Below, in pieces: positions 54,762 to 64,000 of a stretch of 64,000 nucleotides of DNA. The stretch is taken from assembly GCA_002778195.1 (NCBI GenBank), contig PCDI01000010.1, positions 248,001-312,000 of the forward strand, read 5' to 3'. Below the pieces are notes generated by a model. It was not told the DNA's origin. It saw only the letters and a program-made list of their open reading frames with translations, and ran no database searches. The position numbers were made by a program, and so were the translations under genes. This DNA comes from Raffaelea ambrosiae. Lineage: Eukaryota > Ascomycota > Sordariomycetes > Ophiostomatales > Ophiostomataceae. How positions within the stretch are numbered: the stretch's first letter is position 1; each line of letters begins with the position of its first letter.

Positions 54762-55459
54762 GGTGGTGGGTGGTGGACGGTTTCGTGGGAGATGCGCTGG
54801 GGGAGGTTGTGAGGCATTGGCATGATTTCGGCCATTTCTGTTCGACCAAGTTGTCGCCCTTTTATGGCTTGCGTCGGGCGACCGGTGCAGTGAGATGGAC
54901 GTGTCGATTGTCTTGGCAAGGAGTCTTTATAGGTCTCTACAAGGCTCCTTGTAGTCGTCTCTCGCCGATAGCAATGGGGGGGTCGAGAGAGAAAGAGATA
55001 GAGAGACAGTCAAGGTATAAGCTGACATTGTTTCGGCTCTCACTTTCCCGGCGGTAGTCACACTGACCATTTCAATAAAAGAGACAGTGCAATGTCAACA
55101 TCTGCAATAACTTGGCATTGCAACGCACGTATCACTGCATACGCACACGCTCTGTTCTGGCAATGAAGCTTATATAAGCCTGCGTGTGTTACGTGCCAAC
55201 GTCCTGTCTCCGTTGTCGCCACAACTATAATTGGGACGTCAGCCTACAATGCGATACAGTAGACATCCCGGCGTCTGGCCGACGATGGGCAAGACCAAAG
55301 CCCGAGGATATTTCAACCTTTTCTCTCCCTTTCAACCCTGAGTTACAACAAGCAACAGTCTCATTCTCCTTTCTGTCTCCGTCTCGCCCTGGTTTGCTCA
55401 TTTCTCGTCTTCTTCTTCGCGCAATCTTGGTCTCCCTCGTCCCTTGCTTTGACTTGTTG
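54762..55459. promoter_or_regulatory. Divergent promoter region
   Basis: 698 nt between the orphan secreted gene and the next membrane protein. It contains a short purine tract at about 54978-55012, the sequence TTATATAAG near 55169 and CT-rich stretches at 55310-55450, a likely leader of the right-hand gene. Confidence 0.4.
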
Positions 55460-56369
55460 ATGGATTCCTCCGTCGCTTCGGCCTACGAGCCATTCACCTC
55501 TGCCAAGGATGCGTCTTTCGACCAGGATTCCAAGTTGGTCGAGGCCAGCACCACGAGGAAGCGAAATGCTCGACGGCAACAGGCAGGCCGCTATTTCAGC
55601 CCCGCTCGGAAGGGCATCCGAGGTCTGGCTTTTCTGTTTGCCTTGTCCATCCTCGTCCTGCAGGCCCATGCAGCAGCCATCTTCAAGAAAACTCGCGGAA
55701 TGAGTGTCCGCGACCCCCAACGCGGCTACAACTATCGAGCATGGGGGGCGCGCATCGATCTGTGGCCCACCTGGACCATAATGGCGGCTGCATCCGTGGC
55801 CATGGTGGTCCATTCTGTGGCGCTAGCCAGTCTCTTTTGCGTGCGTTTTTCCACTTGTTTCGTTGACTAGTCGAGCCCCTCCACCCTATGCCCATCCATG
55901 TCTCTGTTTCTCACGCCCACTGGTGGGCCGGCCCGTAGATTCGTAGCCCGCGCAAGACCGCTTGGCACACGCTGGCCGTCGTCGTTTCCTCGAGTGTATC
56001 GTTTGCTATTTGGACGGCAGCCATTGTCTACTACAAGGTGTCGGACACGCGAAAGGAAGCCAAGTGGGACATTTGGTCCTGGTCGTGCAACCACACATCC
56101 CGAGATGCCAGAGTTCCCTATGAAACGATTTGCGCCGAAATGGTAAACGACATGCCCTATTCTTGATTTTGCTCAGTTCTCGATGACTCTTTGCCGCTGA
56201 ATGGATACGCTGACCGGTGCCCGAATCACAGACCTACACCTTCTACGCAGGCGTTGTTGCGCTGGTCCTCGAGGTTGTTTATCTTGCTATATTTGTCGTT
56301 TCTTGGCACAGCGAGAAAAGACTCGTTTTGTATACGAAAGTTGGGGCCAAGTCTGTGGCAGGAGGGTAG
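55460..56369 (+). CDS. Four-helix membrane protein, MARVEL-like
   Basis: Exons 55460-55840, 55939-56142 and 56232-56369 give 240 aa. The N-terminal 50 residues are polar (MDSSVASAYEPFTSAKD). The helices are IRGLAFLFALSILVLQAHAA, LWPTWTIMAAASVAMVVH, LAVVVSSSVSFAIWTAAIVY and FYAGVVALVLEVVYLAIFVV. The third exon is only visible after splicing. WDIWSWSCNH and YETICAEM between helices 3 and 4 hold two Cys that could form an extracellular disulfide. The layout matches fungal MARVEL-type proteins; function unknown. It is a second four-helix protein in the window but shares no clear sequence with the one at 42 kb. Confidence 0.75.
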
Positions 56370-57513
56370 GAGGGGGGTGAAGTTTTAGTTGTGGATCCAT
56401 GTGGTTTTGTGTTGATTTACGCTTAAATCAAGCCCCACTGGCAATCTGGTCCTCTATCTCGTGCCCCGAGGCTCTTATTCCATAGCTTGAGGTTCGGTAG
56501 GCCGTGCACAGTAGACTGCAACATAGGAAAACGGTTTGATGTTTCGTTCTTTTTTTGTTCTTGCAGACAGCCCTCGTGTGCATGGCATTGCGTCCTTCTC
56601 TAGTCTCAGAAAGGCGGCATGGACGAGAGTTTGTTGCAAGATTCTATGACCTTACATAATAGTCTTATGGTGTGCCAAGTTGAAATCGGCTATGCGGAGC
56701 GTAGCATCTGGACACTGCTTTGCCAACACCAGAAGTCCGCAGCCCTGCTTGTTCGTACACATCAACGAGGGCTAATCTTGTTCTTGCAGGAACGAAGAGA
56801 AACACAATGACAGACGATACGTAGAAAACAATCTAAGTATTCACGAGAACCACGCAGTCTGCAAATTTCTGCATTCTTTGAATGGGACTGTGGAATAGTT
56901 TCGACAATGTCTCCGTGGTCTGTACGACGTGTGCCATGCAACCCCCGATGTTGGGTATGGTCCGAGGTGTCTGGTGAGGACGAAAGTCAACAGTCTGTCG
57001 CACTGACCCAGTCTAGTGCTTGCTTGCGTTCCAGCCGAGGCAAAGCCGATATCACCTGGCCAGCAGAAAATTACTACGACAACGAGGAGTCTGCACGCGT
57101 CACGTTCCGCGAACTGTAATAGGTTGGTGACAATGTCCGGCTGTTTTGCCATCAGTGCATGGCTAACTAGTATTGATATATACATTGACAACTGAACTCA
57201 TTGGTGCTTTCACCGCTGCGACGATCACAGGCGCAGTGAATTGTTGGGCTTTGACAATGCGTGTAGACCGGGTCGCACCTTTTTCTTTCCTTCTTTTTCT
57301 TCCCTTTTCTCCCTCCTTGGCTCCTGCTGACTTATCCCCCCACCCCCTTTCCCACCCTCCTACCAGTCAATATACTCGATGCGAATAAGCAAGTAGGTCT
57401 GATTCAGAAACAGAGATACAAGCATCTTCGATGCCACAGGTCCAGTCGCGCAAATTTTAGAGAAGCGTCAAAGTTTCCCTACATCGCTGACTTTCACGGC
57501 AAACCTGCGTGGG
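56370..57513. other. 1.1-kb spacer; no gene seen
   Basis: Between convergent stops. Contains C/T-rich sequence near 57280-57360. Frames at 56841-57191 (-) and 56907-57119 (+) lack motifs. Confidence 0.4.
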
Positions 57514-58042
57514 CTATTCAGCGAAGCAGCCAACGGATACAAACTTGACGTCGTCGTTGATGTTGACGCCATCGGTTTCAGAGCCAATTCCCACGGTCTC
57601 TCTGGTTTCAGTCTGGCCACTGCAGTCATCTCCAGCATATTTAAAGTCAAACGTGCATGCGGCGACGTTGGGGAGACCCGCTGTAACCTTGACATTGACG
57701 CACTTGATGCCCGCAGGCAGTTTGACGCAACTATCACTACCCCCCGACTGGACGGAGGAGGATCCTCCACATTGCCCCCCCGAAGCGGCTGCATTGTAGA
57801 GGACCAACGTCCACTCGTCGTCTCTCTTCGCCAGATGAACTGGCTCGGTAACATTGGGGAAGCTGACAGCGGATGTTACACCAGCCACTTCGAAACCGGG
57901 CTTCGGCAGAGCCAGGCCCTGGGCCACGAAAATGGAGCCGGCCAGGAGGTGGAGGGCGGTCAAGAACTGTTTGCTTCGAGGTCAGCCATGCATGCCATGA
58001 CAGTTGACGATGATAAGGGTGTTCACTACCACAAACCTTCAT
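57514..58042 (-). CDS. Small secreted cysteine-rich protein, paralogue 1, with propeptide
   Basis: A 6-nt first coding exon (58042-58037, ATGAAG) joins exon 57966-57514 across a 70-nt intron to give 152 aa. Residues 1 to about 21 are a signal peptide (MKFLTALHLLAGSIFVAQGL). Residues about 22-50 form a propeptide ending HLAKR, a Kex2-type site. The mature part begins DDEWTLVLYNAAASGGQCGG and has six Cys, then CTFDFKYAGDDCSG and ends DVKFVSVGCFAE. Length, secretion and Cys content are those of effector-like proteins. A paralogue lies at 60982-61487 with the same intron position. No known family recognised. Confidence 0.8.
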
Positions 58043-58422
58043 GATGATGGGTTGTTGGAAGCTGTAAGCTGGAAACTGAAAACAGGGGTTTTGTTGGTGT
58101 TGGTGGTGGTGGTTCAAAGAGGCTGCAGAACAGAGTACTTTGTGTGCAGTGTCTGGAGACAGAAACAAACTTTCCATCAGACATACTCGTGTGAAGAGAT
58201 GCCTGTTATATAGAGTTTGGAATCACCAGAGGGCCAGGTCAGAGAGATCTTTCAATTGCGCGAACGTGCGGATCCGTCGAGACAGCGAGCTGCTGTGTTG
58301 TCGGCGCACCACCGAAGAAAATGACCGCACACAACCCGAGCCGATCCCAGAAGCAACTGTTCATTTCCTTGCCCGATGTTGCAAACTTGGATTTCTAGAC
58401 ACGATGTTGTTGTGAGAAGAAG

Positions 58423-58705
58423 GGTCAGGATCATCCACGACGCCCCGGAAATAGTGAAACGGGCGATGATTTGCAAGCTGCCTTGTTGGCTATCCTTATT
58501 TCTCTAATCCTGCATGTAACAGGGCGCTCCGTGCGGTCTGCAAACCGACGGAACAAGCAGCCAGTACAACTCTGGTTTTTTAATGCAAGGAAAAAGGTTA
58601 GGATCGTCCACGATGCCCGGAAATAAAGAGAAAGCAATGATTTGTACGCTACCATATTGTCTGCCCATGGAACAGGGGGCTCCGTGCCGTCTGCAAACTG
58701 ATGCC
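58423..58705 (-). repeat. Two tandem ~172-bp units shared with the paralogue 2 promoter
   Basis: Unit 1 starts at 58423 and unit 2 at 58596. Both contain GGATC-TCCACGA, CCGGAAATA, GATGATTTG or AATGATTTG, and later a GGGC/GGGG-GCTCCGTG block followed by GTCTGCAAAC. A third, more diverged unit lies at about 61681-61800. Confidence 0.6.
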
Positions 58706-58754
58706 ATAAGCAGGAGCCCAAATCCTCCCGCGAGGCAGACGTGAGGATCGCACC

Positions 58755-58906
58755 GTCTCATTTCAGTGCCCGACATCTCTCCGCCTTCCTGTTTAGATGT
58801 CTTTAGCCCACGGGAGCCCGACTCTGCCCATGAGGAGGCAGTATCTCGCATCGCGTACTGTCTCATTTTTGCGCCCGACATCTCTGCGCCTTCCTGTTTG
58901 GATGTC
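58755..58906 (+). repeat. 47-bp direct repeat, 105-bp period
   Basis: Copies 58755-58801 and 58860-58906 share GTCTCATTT, GCCCGACATCTCT and GCCTTCCTGTTT-GATGTC with five or so mismatches. Confidence 0.75.
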
Positions 58907-59302
58907 GACCGTCTGCGCCGGATACGATGGGAACGCATACGATCGCATCCCGGGTTTGCAGGCCGTCAAGCCAGAGACGTGTATCGCGGTCGCAAGTAGT
59001 CTGAAGGCGTAGAAACAGATATGATTTCACCGCACACCGCTATATTGACGATCCGTGTTGCAAGGCCGCTTGAATCGTCACTACGTGTTGGACACGGCGC
59101 AACTGGAAACGTTTTCCGGCTGTGAGAGAGGTAAACTGGCAAGCCATGGTCTTCGTCCGTGTTCTGCGGATACAACCAGGTCCATTCATTCTCTACAGGT
59201 AGTATGGAAAGCGAAGACAGGGAGAGCGAAATTCCACAGCCTCCACCGGATCCAACAAAGCAAGTCAACAACCATTGCTCCTGGCACTCTCTTTTTTCTT
59301 TC

Positions 59303-59653
59303 CTATGCGCGACGGCTCATCTTCAAGTCATAGCTGAATAGTGTATACTTCCACTTCCCTCCGCCGAGTGTAATATCAAAATGCGTCGACGCAGTTCGAC
59401 ACGGTGTCGCTGCCTCTCCCTTGATGTCATCTTCTCCGGGCTTTTTGATGACCTCCCATTGCTGTGTATCGTCCTTGGTGCTCTCCATATCGGTATGCGT
59501 GGAGGATGATGCTTCGGGTGGCTTTTCCGATGGGCTCTCTGTTGCTTTGTAAGTATGAACACGATCCTCCGAGCTGATCCGCTAATAACACAACGAAGAG
59601 GAAAAGAAAAGTGTACCCGTTGGAGTTTGGTGCATGCCGCCCTTCTGCGCCAT
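59303..59653 (-). CDS. Small hypothetical protein, 92 aa
   Basis: Exons 59653-59617 and 59544-59303 join across a 72-nt intron. The peptide starts MAQKGGMHQTPTGATESPSE, continues STKDDTQQWEVIKKPGEDD and ends with GGGKWKYTLFSYDLKMSRRA. The start has a good context (GAACATGG). The protein is polar, with no signal peptide and no Cys pattern. No family recognised. Composition and clean splice phase are the only support, so this is tentative. Confidence 0.4.
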
Positions 59654-60981
59654 GTTCTCAAGGATATGTCGTTGCTGATCTTGATGGTTCTGCTGCTTGA
59701 TGGCCCGTTATTGATTCTGTGTGAGAATAAAAGTAGGTTGTAGGATGCAGAATGCAGCGGGCTATCGTCTGGACGAGGGGCCACGCAAATGTATCACCAC
59801 TGCGTGGGAGCCTAGGCGTGAGATCCCATATGACTCGGCTTCCTATTGGCTATCGAGACTTATGCACAGCCAGGGTCCATTCGGCATGGTCCTGAACAAG
59901 CTTCTTGTCCCGCAGATGTGGGTAGGAATCTAGACAAGAAAATTAAAACGTGACTGGGAGGATGCGGACACAGAAACAGAACCAGACTACCGCGATACAA
60001 AGATACTTGCTTACGGTTTAGTGCTCGTTTCTTGGGGGGTGGCCGATCAATCCTTCGGTTGAATGAGCAGAGACTTACGCCCGAGACCCGCCATAAAAAA
60101 GTGAGAAAATGAGGGCCCTGCAAAAACTTTGATGTGGTAACCAGTTCTTGCATCCCCAGGCCAGTCATGACGTCTCTGGCGGGTGTCTGTCATATGTGTA
60201 TGTTGACAAGAGCAGCAGTCAGGTTGACACGTATGGATGCCACCCAAACTCTTGGGCTTCCCTGCTCCGCCGGCGACGCCTTTTGTTTTCTTCTGCTGCG
60301 TTTCATCGCCCCCACTGTCTTGCCATTCATGTTCTTGCTTCTTGCTACCTACCCAGTTCGAGGTCGTCCGCAGACGTGGCACATTGGTTCCTTCTGGAAC
60401 CGGAAACGGCAGTACACATGACCATGGACCACTACAAGCATTTCGTGTAGATCACTCCCGCGGTATTTTTCGGCGGCGTATGCGATGCCACTGTAGGAAG
60501 AGGCGCAGCCGGTGGCCATCCCAGTGCTGCCGGAAGGAACCGATCTGCAGCGAAATAATCACGCTTTCATCAAGAGCATCCTTTTTTCACGACTCGGACT
60601 CCGGGCCCCGGGCGCCTTCCGGAGGAAAGGCTCGGAATCCAAAGTTTGCGTCCTGGCATCATCGGGGTACTGGGGGCCGTGGGCCAAATTACCGCTCTTT
60701 CTTAGCGAAGATCACTGCCTCCCACACACAGTATCAACTTTGCCAGATAAACGAGTATTATTGAAGTTTACGTCATTGTCCGGCGCTGTCAGTGTATGCT
60801 CTGTGTACGAATAGTTCTTGTTTACAATGGGATCGTTTTGTATCTCAACAAACCTCTGCGTGTGCGTTGTGCAAATTAAACGTCTTTTGTTCTTTGTCTG
60901 ACACCATCTTATTCAACGGCCATATATACCACCTAAGAAAACGGCCAGACACCATAGCCCAACACGTTTTGTTTTGCAAGA
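59654..60981. other. 1.3-kb spacer; no gene supported
   Basis: On the minus strand at about 60350-60520 a 57-codon frame (MATGCASSYSGIAYAAE, ending near CHVCGRPR) looks partly coding, but the other frames are open too. Not called. Confidence 0.35.
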
Positions 60982-61487
60982 CTACTCTTGCAAATGCACC
61001 AACAGTCTCTTCTCGTCACCAATGTCCAACTCCGGGTTTTGCGTGACCAATTCACCGAAGCAGCCAACGGATACAAACTTGACGTCGTCGTTCAGATTAA
61101 CGCCGTCTGATTCGTGGCCCGCCCGCACAGTTTGCGTAATCTTGGTCGTCCCGCTGCAGCCTGATCCTGCGGTCTTGAAGCTGAACGTGCATGTGGTGCC
61201 GGGGGGCAGGTTGTCCGCGACCTTGATATCGGCGCACGCCTTACCGGGAGGTATGGGAACGCAAGCATCGGCGCCCCCGGACTGGACGCTGGAGGTGCCG
61301 CCGCATTGTCCTCCCGACGCGCCCGCGTTGTAGAGGACCAGCGTCCACTCGTCATCGTCCTTTGGGAGAACGAGACCATGGGCTGCAGAAACGAAGCCGA
61401 GGAGGATATGGATCGCAGACGAATACTGTGCACGCAAGGTTAGCTGTATAGGTGCTGGGGTTAATAGGCACAACGACAAACCTTCAT
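60982..61487 (-). CDS. Small secreted cysteine-rich protein, paralogue 2, without propeptide
   Basis: A 6-nt first coding exon (61487-61482, ATGAAG) joins exon 61425-60982 across a 55-nt intron to give 149 aa. The signal peptide (MKYSSAIHILLGFVSAAHGL) is followed almost at once by DDDEWTLVLYNAGASGGQCG, so the 25-residue pro-region and the KR site of paralogue 1 are absent. All six Cys of the mature domain are kept. After VGCFGE there is an 18-residue extension ending LLVHLQE that paralogue 1 lacks. About 34 nt near the 3' end are identical between the two genes, pointing to recent duplication or gene conversion. Confidence 0.8.
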
Positions 61488-61570
61488 AGTGCCAAAGTCG
61501 TAAGATTGGAAGCTGAAGACGTGTTTCCGTGTATTGGACTAATAGAAGCAGCGTTTGGTGCGGGACGTGC

Positions 61571-61625
61571 AAAAGAAAGAGAGAAAGAGAGAGCGAGAGA
61601 TACGAGACAGAGACAGAGACAGAAG
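61571..61625 (+). repeat. GA-rich simple repeat
   Basis: Purine-rich GAGA/GACAGA units upstream of the paralogue 2 start. Confidence 0.75.
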
Positions 61626-61680
61626 AAGAACCTGTCAGGGCAATCGGTACAATGTTAATGCGACGATGAAATAAGCCGAC

Positions 61681-61800
61681 GATCTTCAACATGCACAGCC
61701 CCGGGAATAGATGGACTGGGAGAGGATTTGCATGCTGCATGGTTTAACAATCAGGTTTATTGGACCTGATAGAAACAAAGGGCTCCATATGGTATGTTGG
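61681..61800 (-). repeat. Diverged unit shared with the paralogue 1 promoter
   Basis: Matches the units at 58423-58705 in order: GATC-TC-AC, CCGGGAATAG, GGATTTGCATGCTGC and a GGGCTCC-T block. It supports duplication of the whole gene-plus-promoter segment. Confidence 0.5.
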
Positions 61801-61806
61801 TCGATG

Positions 61807-62127
61807 CTATAGAAAAAAGTAGGATTCAATGTACCAACTTAATGTCAAATAGCGTTGCAGAGTCTCGACGCAATGGTCTACGTATATCCTGTTGACAACA
61901 GGCCCAGTGCCCTGAAAATCCACAGGGATGTGACTCTTTCAATACAAGTCCATCCATGTAACATTTGAATTGCCCGATTACAGTACGGAAGTGTAGCTGA
62001 TGGAACATACCTATTCCACCAATGTACTCACGACTTGGAGCGTTATCGCCCGTGGCTCTCACAAACACCTTCTCTTCCGAGCAACCCAGATCTGCAAGTC
62101 TTTTGGCGGGTATGAGAATACTGAGAA
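61807..62127 (-). pseudogene. UstYa-like (DUF3328) gene remnant
   Basis: A minus-strand exon from about 62127 reads IPAKRLADLGCSEEKVFVRA and then GGIGMFHQLHF. This is the family motif HQLHC with the last Cys changed to Phe. A second part in another frame reads YVDHCVETLQRYL, the second family motif, before a stop at 61807. A 70-nt GT-AG intron (GTAATC...TTTTCAG) could link them but leaves too short a spacer. Another exon-like piece at 62184-62245 (EFRRPPTSGIQLN) does not join in frame. UstYa-type oxidases modify ribosomal peptides in fungi. The altered motif and misfit exons suggest decay. Confidence 0.5.
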
Positions 62128-64000
62128 CTAAATATATATTCGAACATTGTTAGTTTTGATCTATGTAACGAAATACATTTTACTTGCGTATTAGATACTG
62201 GTTCAGTTGAATTCCCGATGTGGGTGGTCTACGAAACTCCAATGCCTAAGAAGGGCCCGTTTGTTCAGCTGACATCTTCGTTCCCGAAGGCTTCCAAGAG
62301 CGGTGCTAGTTGTCCAGCTTTAGTTTGGTTTAGGTTTGTTTGAATCAGAGAAAGCTCAAAAAACTCCTGCAATCAACATTTGATTTACGCCAGACATGAA
62401 GTTTACACGCAAAGGCCTCAATAGTTGGATGCCGTTGATCAGCTAGTGCCATTATGGGAATACACAATCAACTTGTAGTGCTCCCTCCTCATAGTGCTAA
62501 ACGTACTGGCTGGTACAAGGAGGAGCAGCTAATGGCAGCAGTATTGGAAGGTCGTGATCAGAGGCAACATGATAGAAGAATGTCCTAATAGGCCTTTTAT
62601 TGGACTTATCTTATGAAAAATTGCTGAGAGAAACGAAAAGTAAAGGCAACGAAATGCAGAGTCTCCCCCTATCTCCTTTTTAGGTGCCTGAGCATTGCTG
62701 GTTTATTGCATAGATGATTTCTTGCTCTCGTCATCAAGCCATCCTCTCCAAGTCAATCTTAACATAACCATGCTGGTAAGACGCTAGATGATTACCAGGT
62801 TCTGCATCAGATAGTCTTTTCTTTCCCCGACTTTTGGTCCACCTCTACGATTTCAAATTCATTGTACGTGGGCTGGGCGGAAGTAGTGGAACAAGATTTC
62901 TGACACGTGCTTAGTAGTCCGTCGGATTCATGTAAGTTGTGTTGAGATTTAGAGTGAGATTTAGAGAAGTGTGCTATTAGTTGAAGATTACTACGCAAAA
63001 GGATAAAAAAAGACAATCAAAAATAATCCACTCATCGATTGTTTTCAAGTGAGATAATAAGGAATGCCAACGAAGAGAACAGATTGTGATAAAGCGGATC
63101 TCGAAACCGGCTGTGCTTTTCTCCATACACATGCCAAGGCTGCGAGGGCATACAAATGGCTTTAAGCAAGCTGCTCACTATGTCATGAATGTTTTGCCTA
63201 ATGAATACTGTCGTGTTTGATCAAAGTTTCTAATTGTGGTTGTGCTTGATCATCTTGTCCATTGTTCTGGACGAGCATTGCAGTGACTTAATTAAGTACT
63301 GTGACATATAAAGAAAGAAGAAATAGAAAAAAAAACATCACAGAACGGCCCGATTCTCATGGAATTTCGGTAACCATACAGTATAACGGCCACTGATCTA
63401 CACATTGTCGGTAGCTTAGTTTATGCTTGAATACCGTGGTAGTAGTCTTTCCCAAGAGACCTGCTCTGTTTCAACTGCCGGATATTCCGCATATTCTGAC
63501 ACCAACAGACAAATGGACGCACGTTCCCGTCTTGGAACAATGTTTTGTTTTTCCAATGTTACCAGTCGGTAAGACATCGGAGAGAATTGGAAATTGCACA
63601 GCTGCGGGCCAAACAAAAGACTGTAGTCAACTCCAGTCAACGACGAAGAATGATGGAGATATTGAATTGTTCCAGTAGTTCATACTGTAGAGATTTTTCT
63701 TCCCGCCCAAGAAGAAAACATGTCCCGGCCTAATGTTATTCATGTTTTCCTGAAGCCACAATCTAATACAAAGACTATGCCTCTGTTTTTAGGTCATAAT
63801 GGAATAACCTCTGAACGGAAAAGGTGTGATGACGGGTTTGTTTGTTAAGGTGCTGTGGCGGGCCGGTCCGTGGCAATGCAGCCGGTGGTGGTGGGCCAAG
63901 TAGATATGTGGCCAGCATCTACACCGAACACCAGCATAAGTGGCAGATCTTGGCGACATTCTGGTGGTTCTCAAGGAGGATTTCCCAGACCTTTTGGACG
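62128..64000. other. 1.9-kb AT-rich right end
   Basis: Holds the possible extra UstYa exon (62184-62245) and inverted repeat copy C (62460-62690). Short frames at 62807-63016 (-) and 63427-63733 (+) have no motif. At the edge, minus-strand codons 63999-63919 (VQKVWEILLENHQNVAK) could be the end of a gene entering from the right; support is weak. Confidence 0.4.
62460..62690 (-). repeat. Dispersed hairpin repeat, inverted copy C
   Basis: On the minus strand it aligns with copies A and B around CTGATC, the hairpin and AGCACTA. Arms on the plus strand are GCTCCCTCCTC (62480-62490) and AGGAGGAGC (62518-62526). Confidence 0.6.

Larger units (their letters stand above)
58043..59302. other. Upstream region of paralogue 1 with two repeat units
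   Basis: Contains two tandem units at 58423-58705 that match a single unit upstream of paralogue 2, and a separate 47-bp direct repeat at 58755-58801 and 58860-58906. No gene is called. Confidence 0.5.
61488..61806. other. Upstream region of paralogue 2
   Basis: Contains a GA-rich tract (about 61571-61625) and the single repeat unit at 61681-61800. No gene. Confidence 0.5.

Noticed and set aside
60350..60520. 57-codon minus frame with CHVCG
   Set aside because: The local sequence is open in other frames and no splice partner was found.

Overview
This window is nuclear DNA of a filamentous ascomycete (Pezizomycotina). Short GT-AG introns of about 50-120 nt, with CTAAC or CTGAC-like branch sites, interrupt most genes. 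The gene types are also fungal: NACHT proteins, Zn2Cys6 regulators, rhodopsin-fold membrane proteins, tannase, GH51 and small secreted cysteine-rich proteins. I see no rRNA, tRNA or CRISPR. Genes are GC-rich in the first 25 kb. From about 25.5 kb onward compact genes alternate with long, AT-richer, gene-poor spacers. I rebuilt the gene models by joining exons at splice sites that keep the frame; exon limits are given in the entries.

Layout. 0-4.5 kb: the start of a gene leaving the left edge (-), then a NACHT/STAND receptor-like protein ending in C2H2 fingers (+), whose frame continues past its stop. 5.1-8.7 kb: a secreted agmatinase/arginase-family enzyme (-) and an MFS transporter (+) that share a promoter carrying a 48-bp tandem repeat with GATA boxes. 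9.1-25.5 kb: a block that looks catabolic, with a membrane-anchored propeller-amidohydrolase, a second amidohydrolase, an SLC46-like MFS protein, a pantothenate/allantoate-type permease, an aldo-keto reductase with a long unrecognised N-terminus, a Zn2Cys6 activator and a TIGR04076-family protein. 25.5-30 kb: a frame-broken gene and two copies of a hairpin-forming dispersed repeat; a third, inverted copy lies at 62.5 kb. 30-38 kb: a rhodopsin-fold membrane protein, a tannase/feruloyl esterase, a small four-helix membrane protein and a gene with a disrupted N-terminal half. 39.7-40.4 kb: a C2H2 zinc-finger gene interrupted by one in-frame TAG. 42-56.4 kb: two four-helix membrane proteins, a class II aldolase-like enzyme, an APH-like kinase with an altered metal motif and an 11-nt exon, a GH51 arabinofuranosidase and an orphan secreted protein. 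57.5-62.2 kb: two paralogous six-cysteine secreted proteins in a duplicated locus with shared upstream repeats, followed by a UstYa-like (DUF3328) remnant.

The best candidates for something new are: (1) the GATA-controlled secreted ureohydrolase plus transporter and the adjacent amidohydrolase/permease/regulator block, which together suggest scavenging of an amide, peptide or guanidino nitrogen source; (2) the duplicated effector-like pair, only one member of which has a Kex2-type propeptide; (3) a repeat family whose hairpin stem is conserved while its sequence changes; (4) two otherwise intact genes each stopped by one codon that a C-to-T change at CpA would create.
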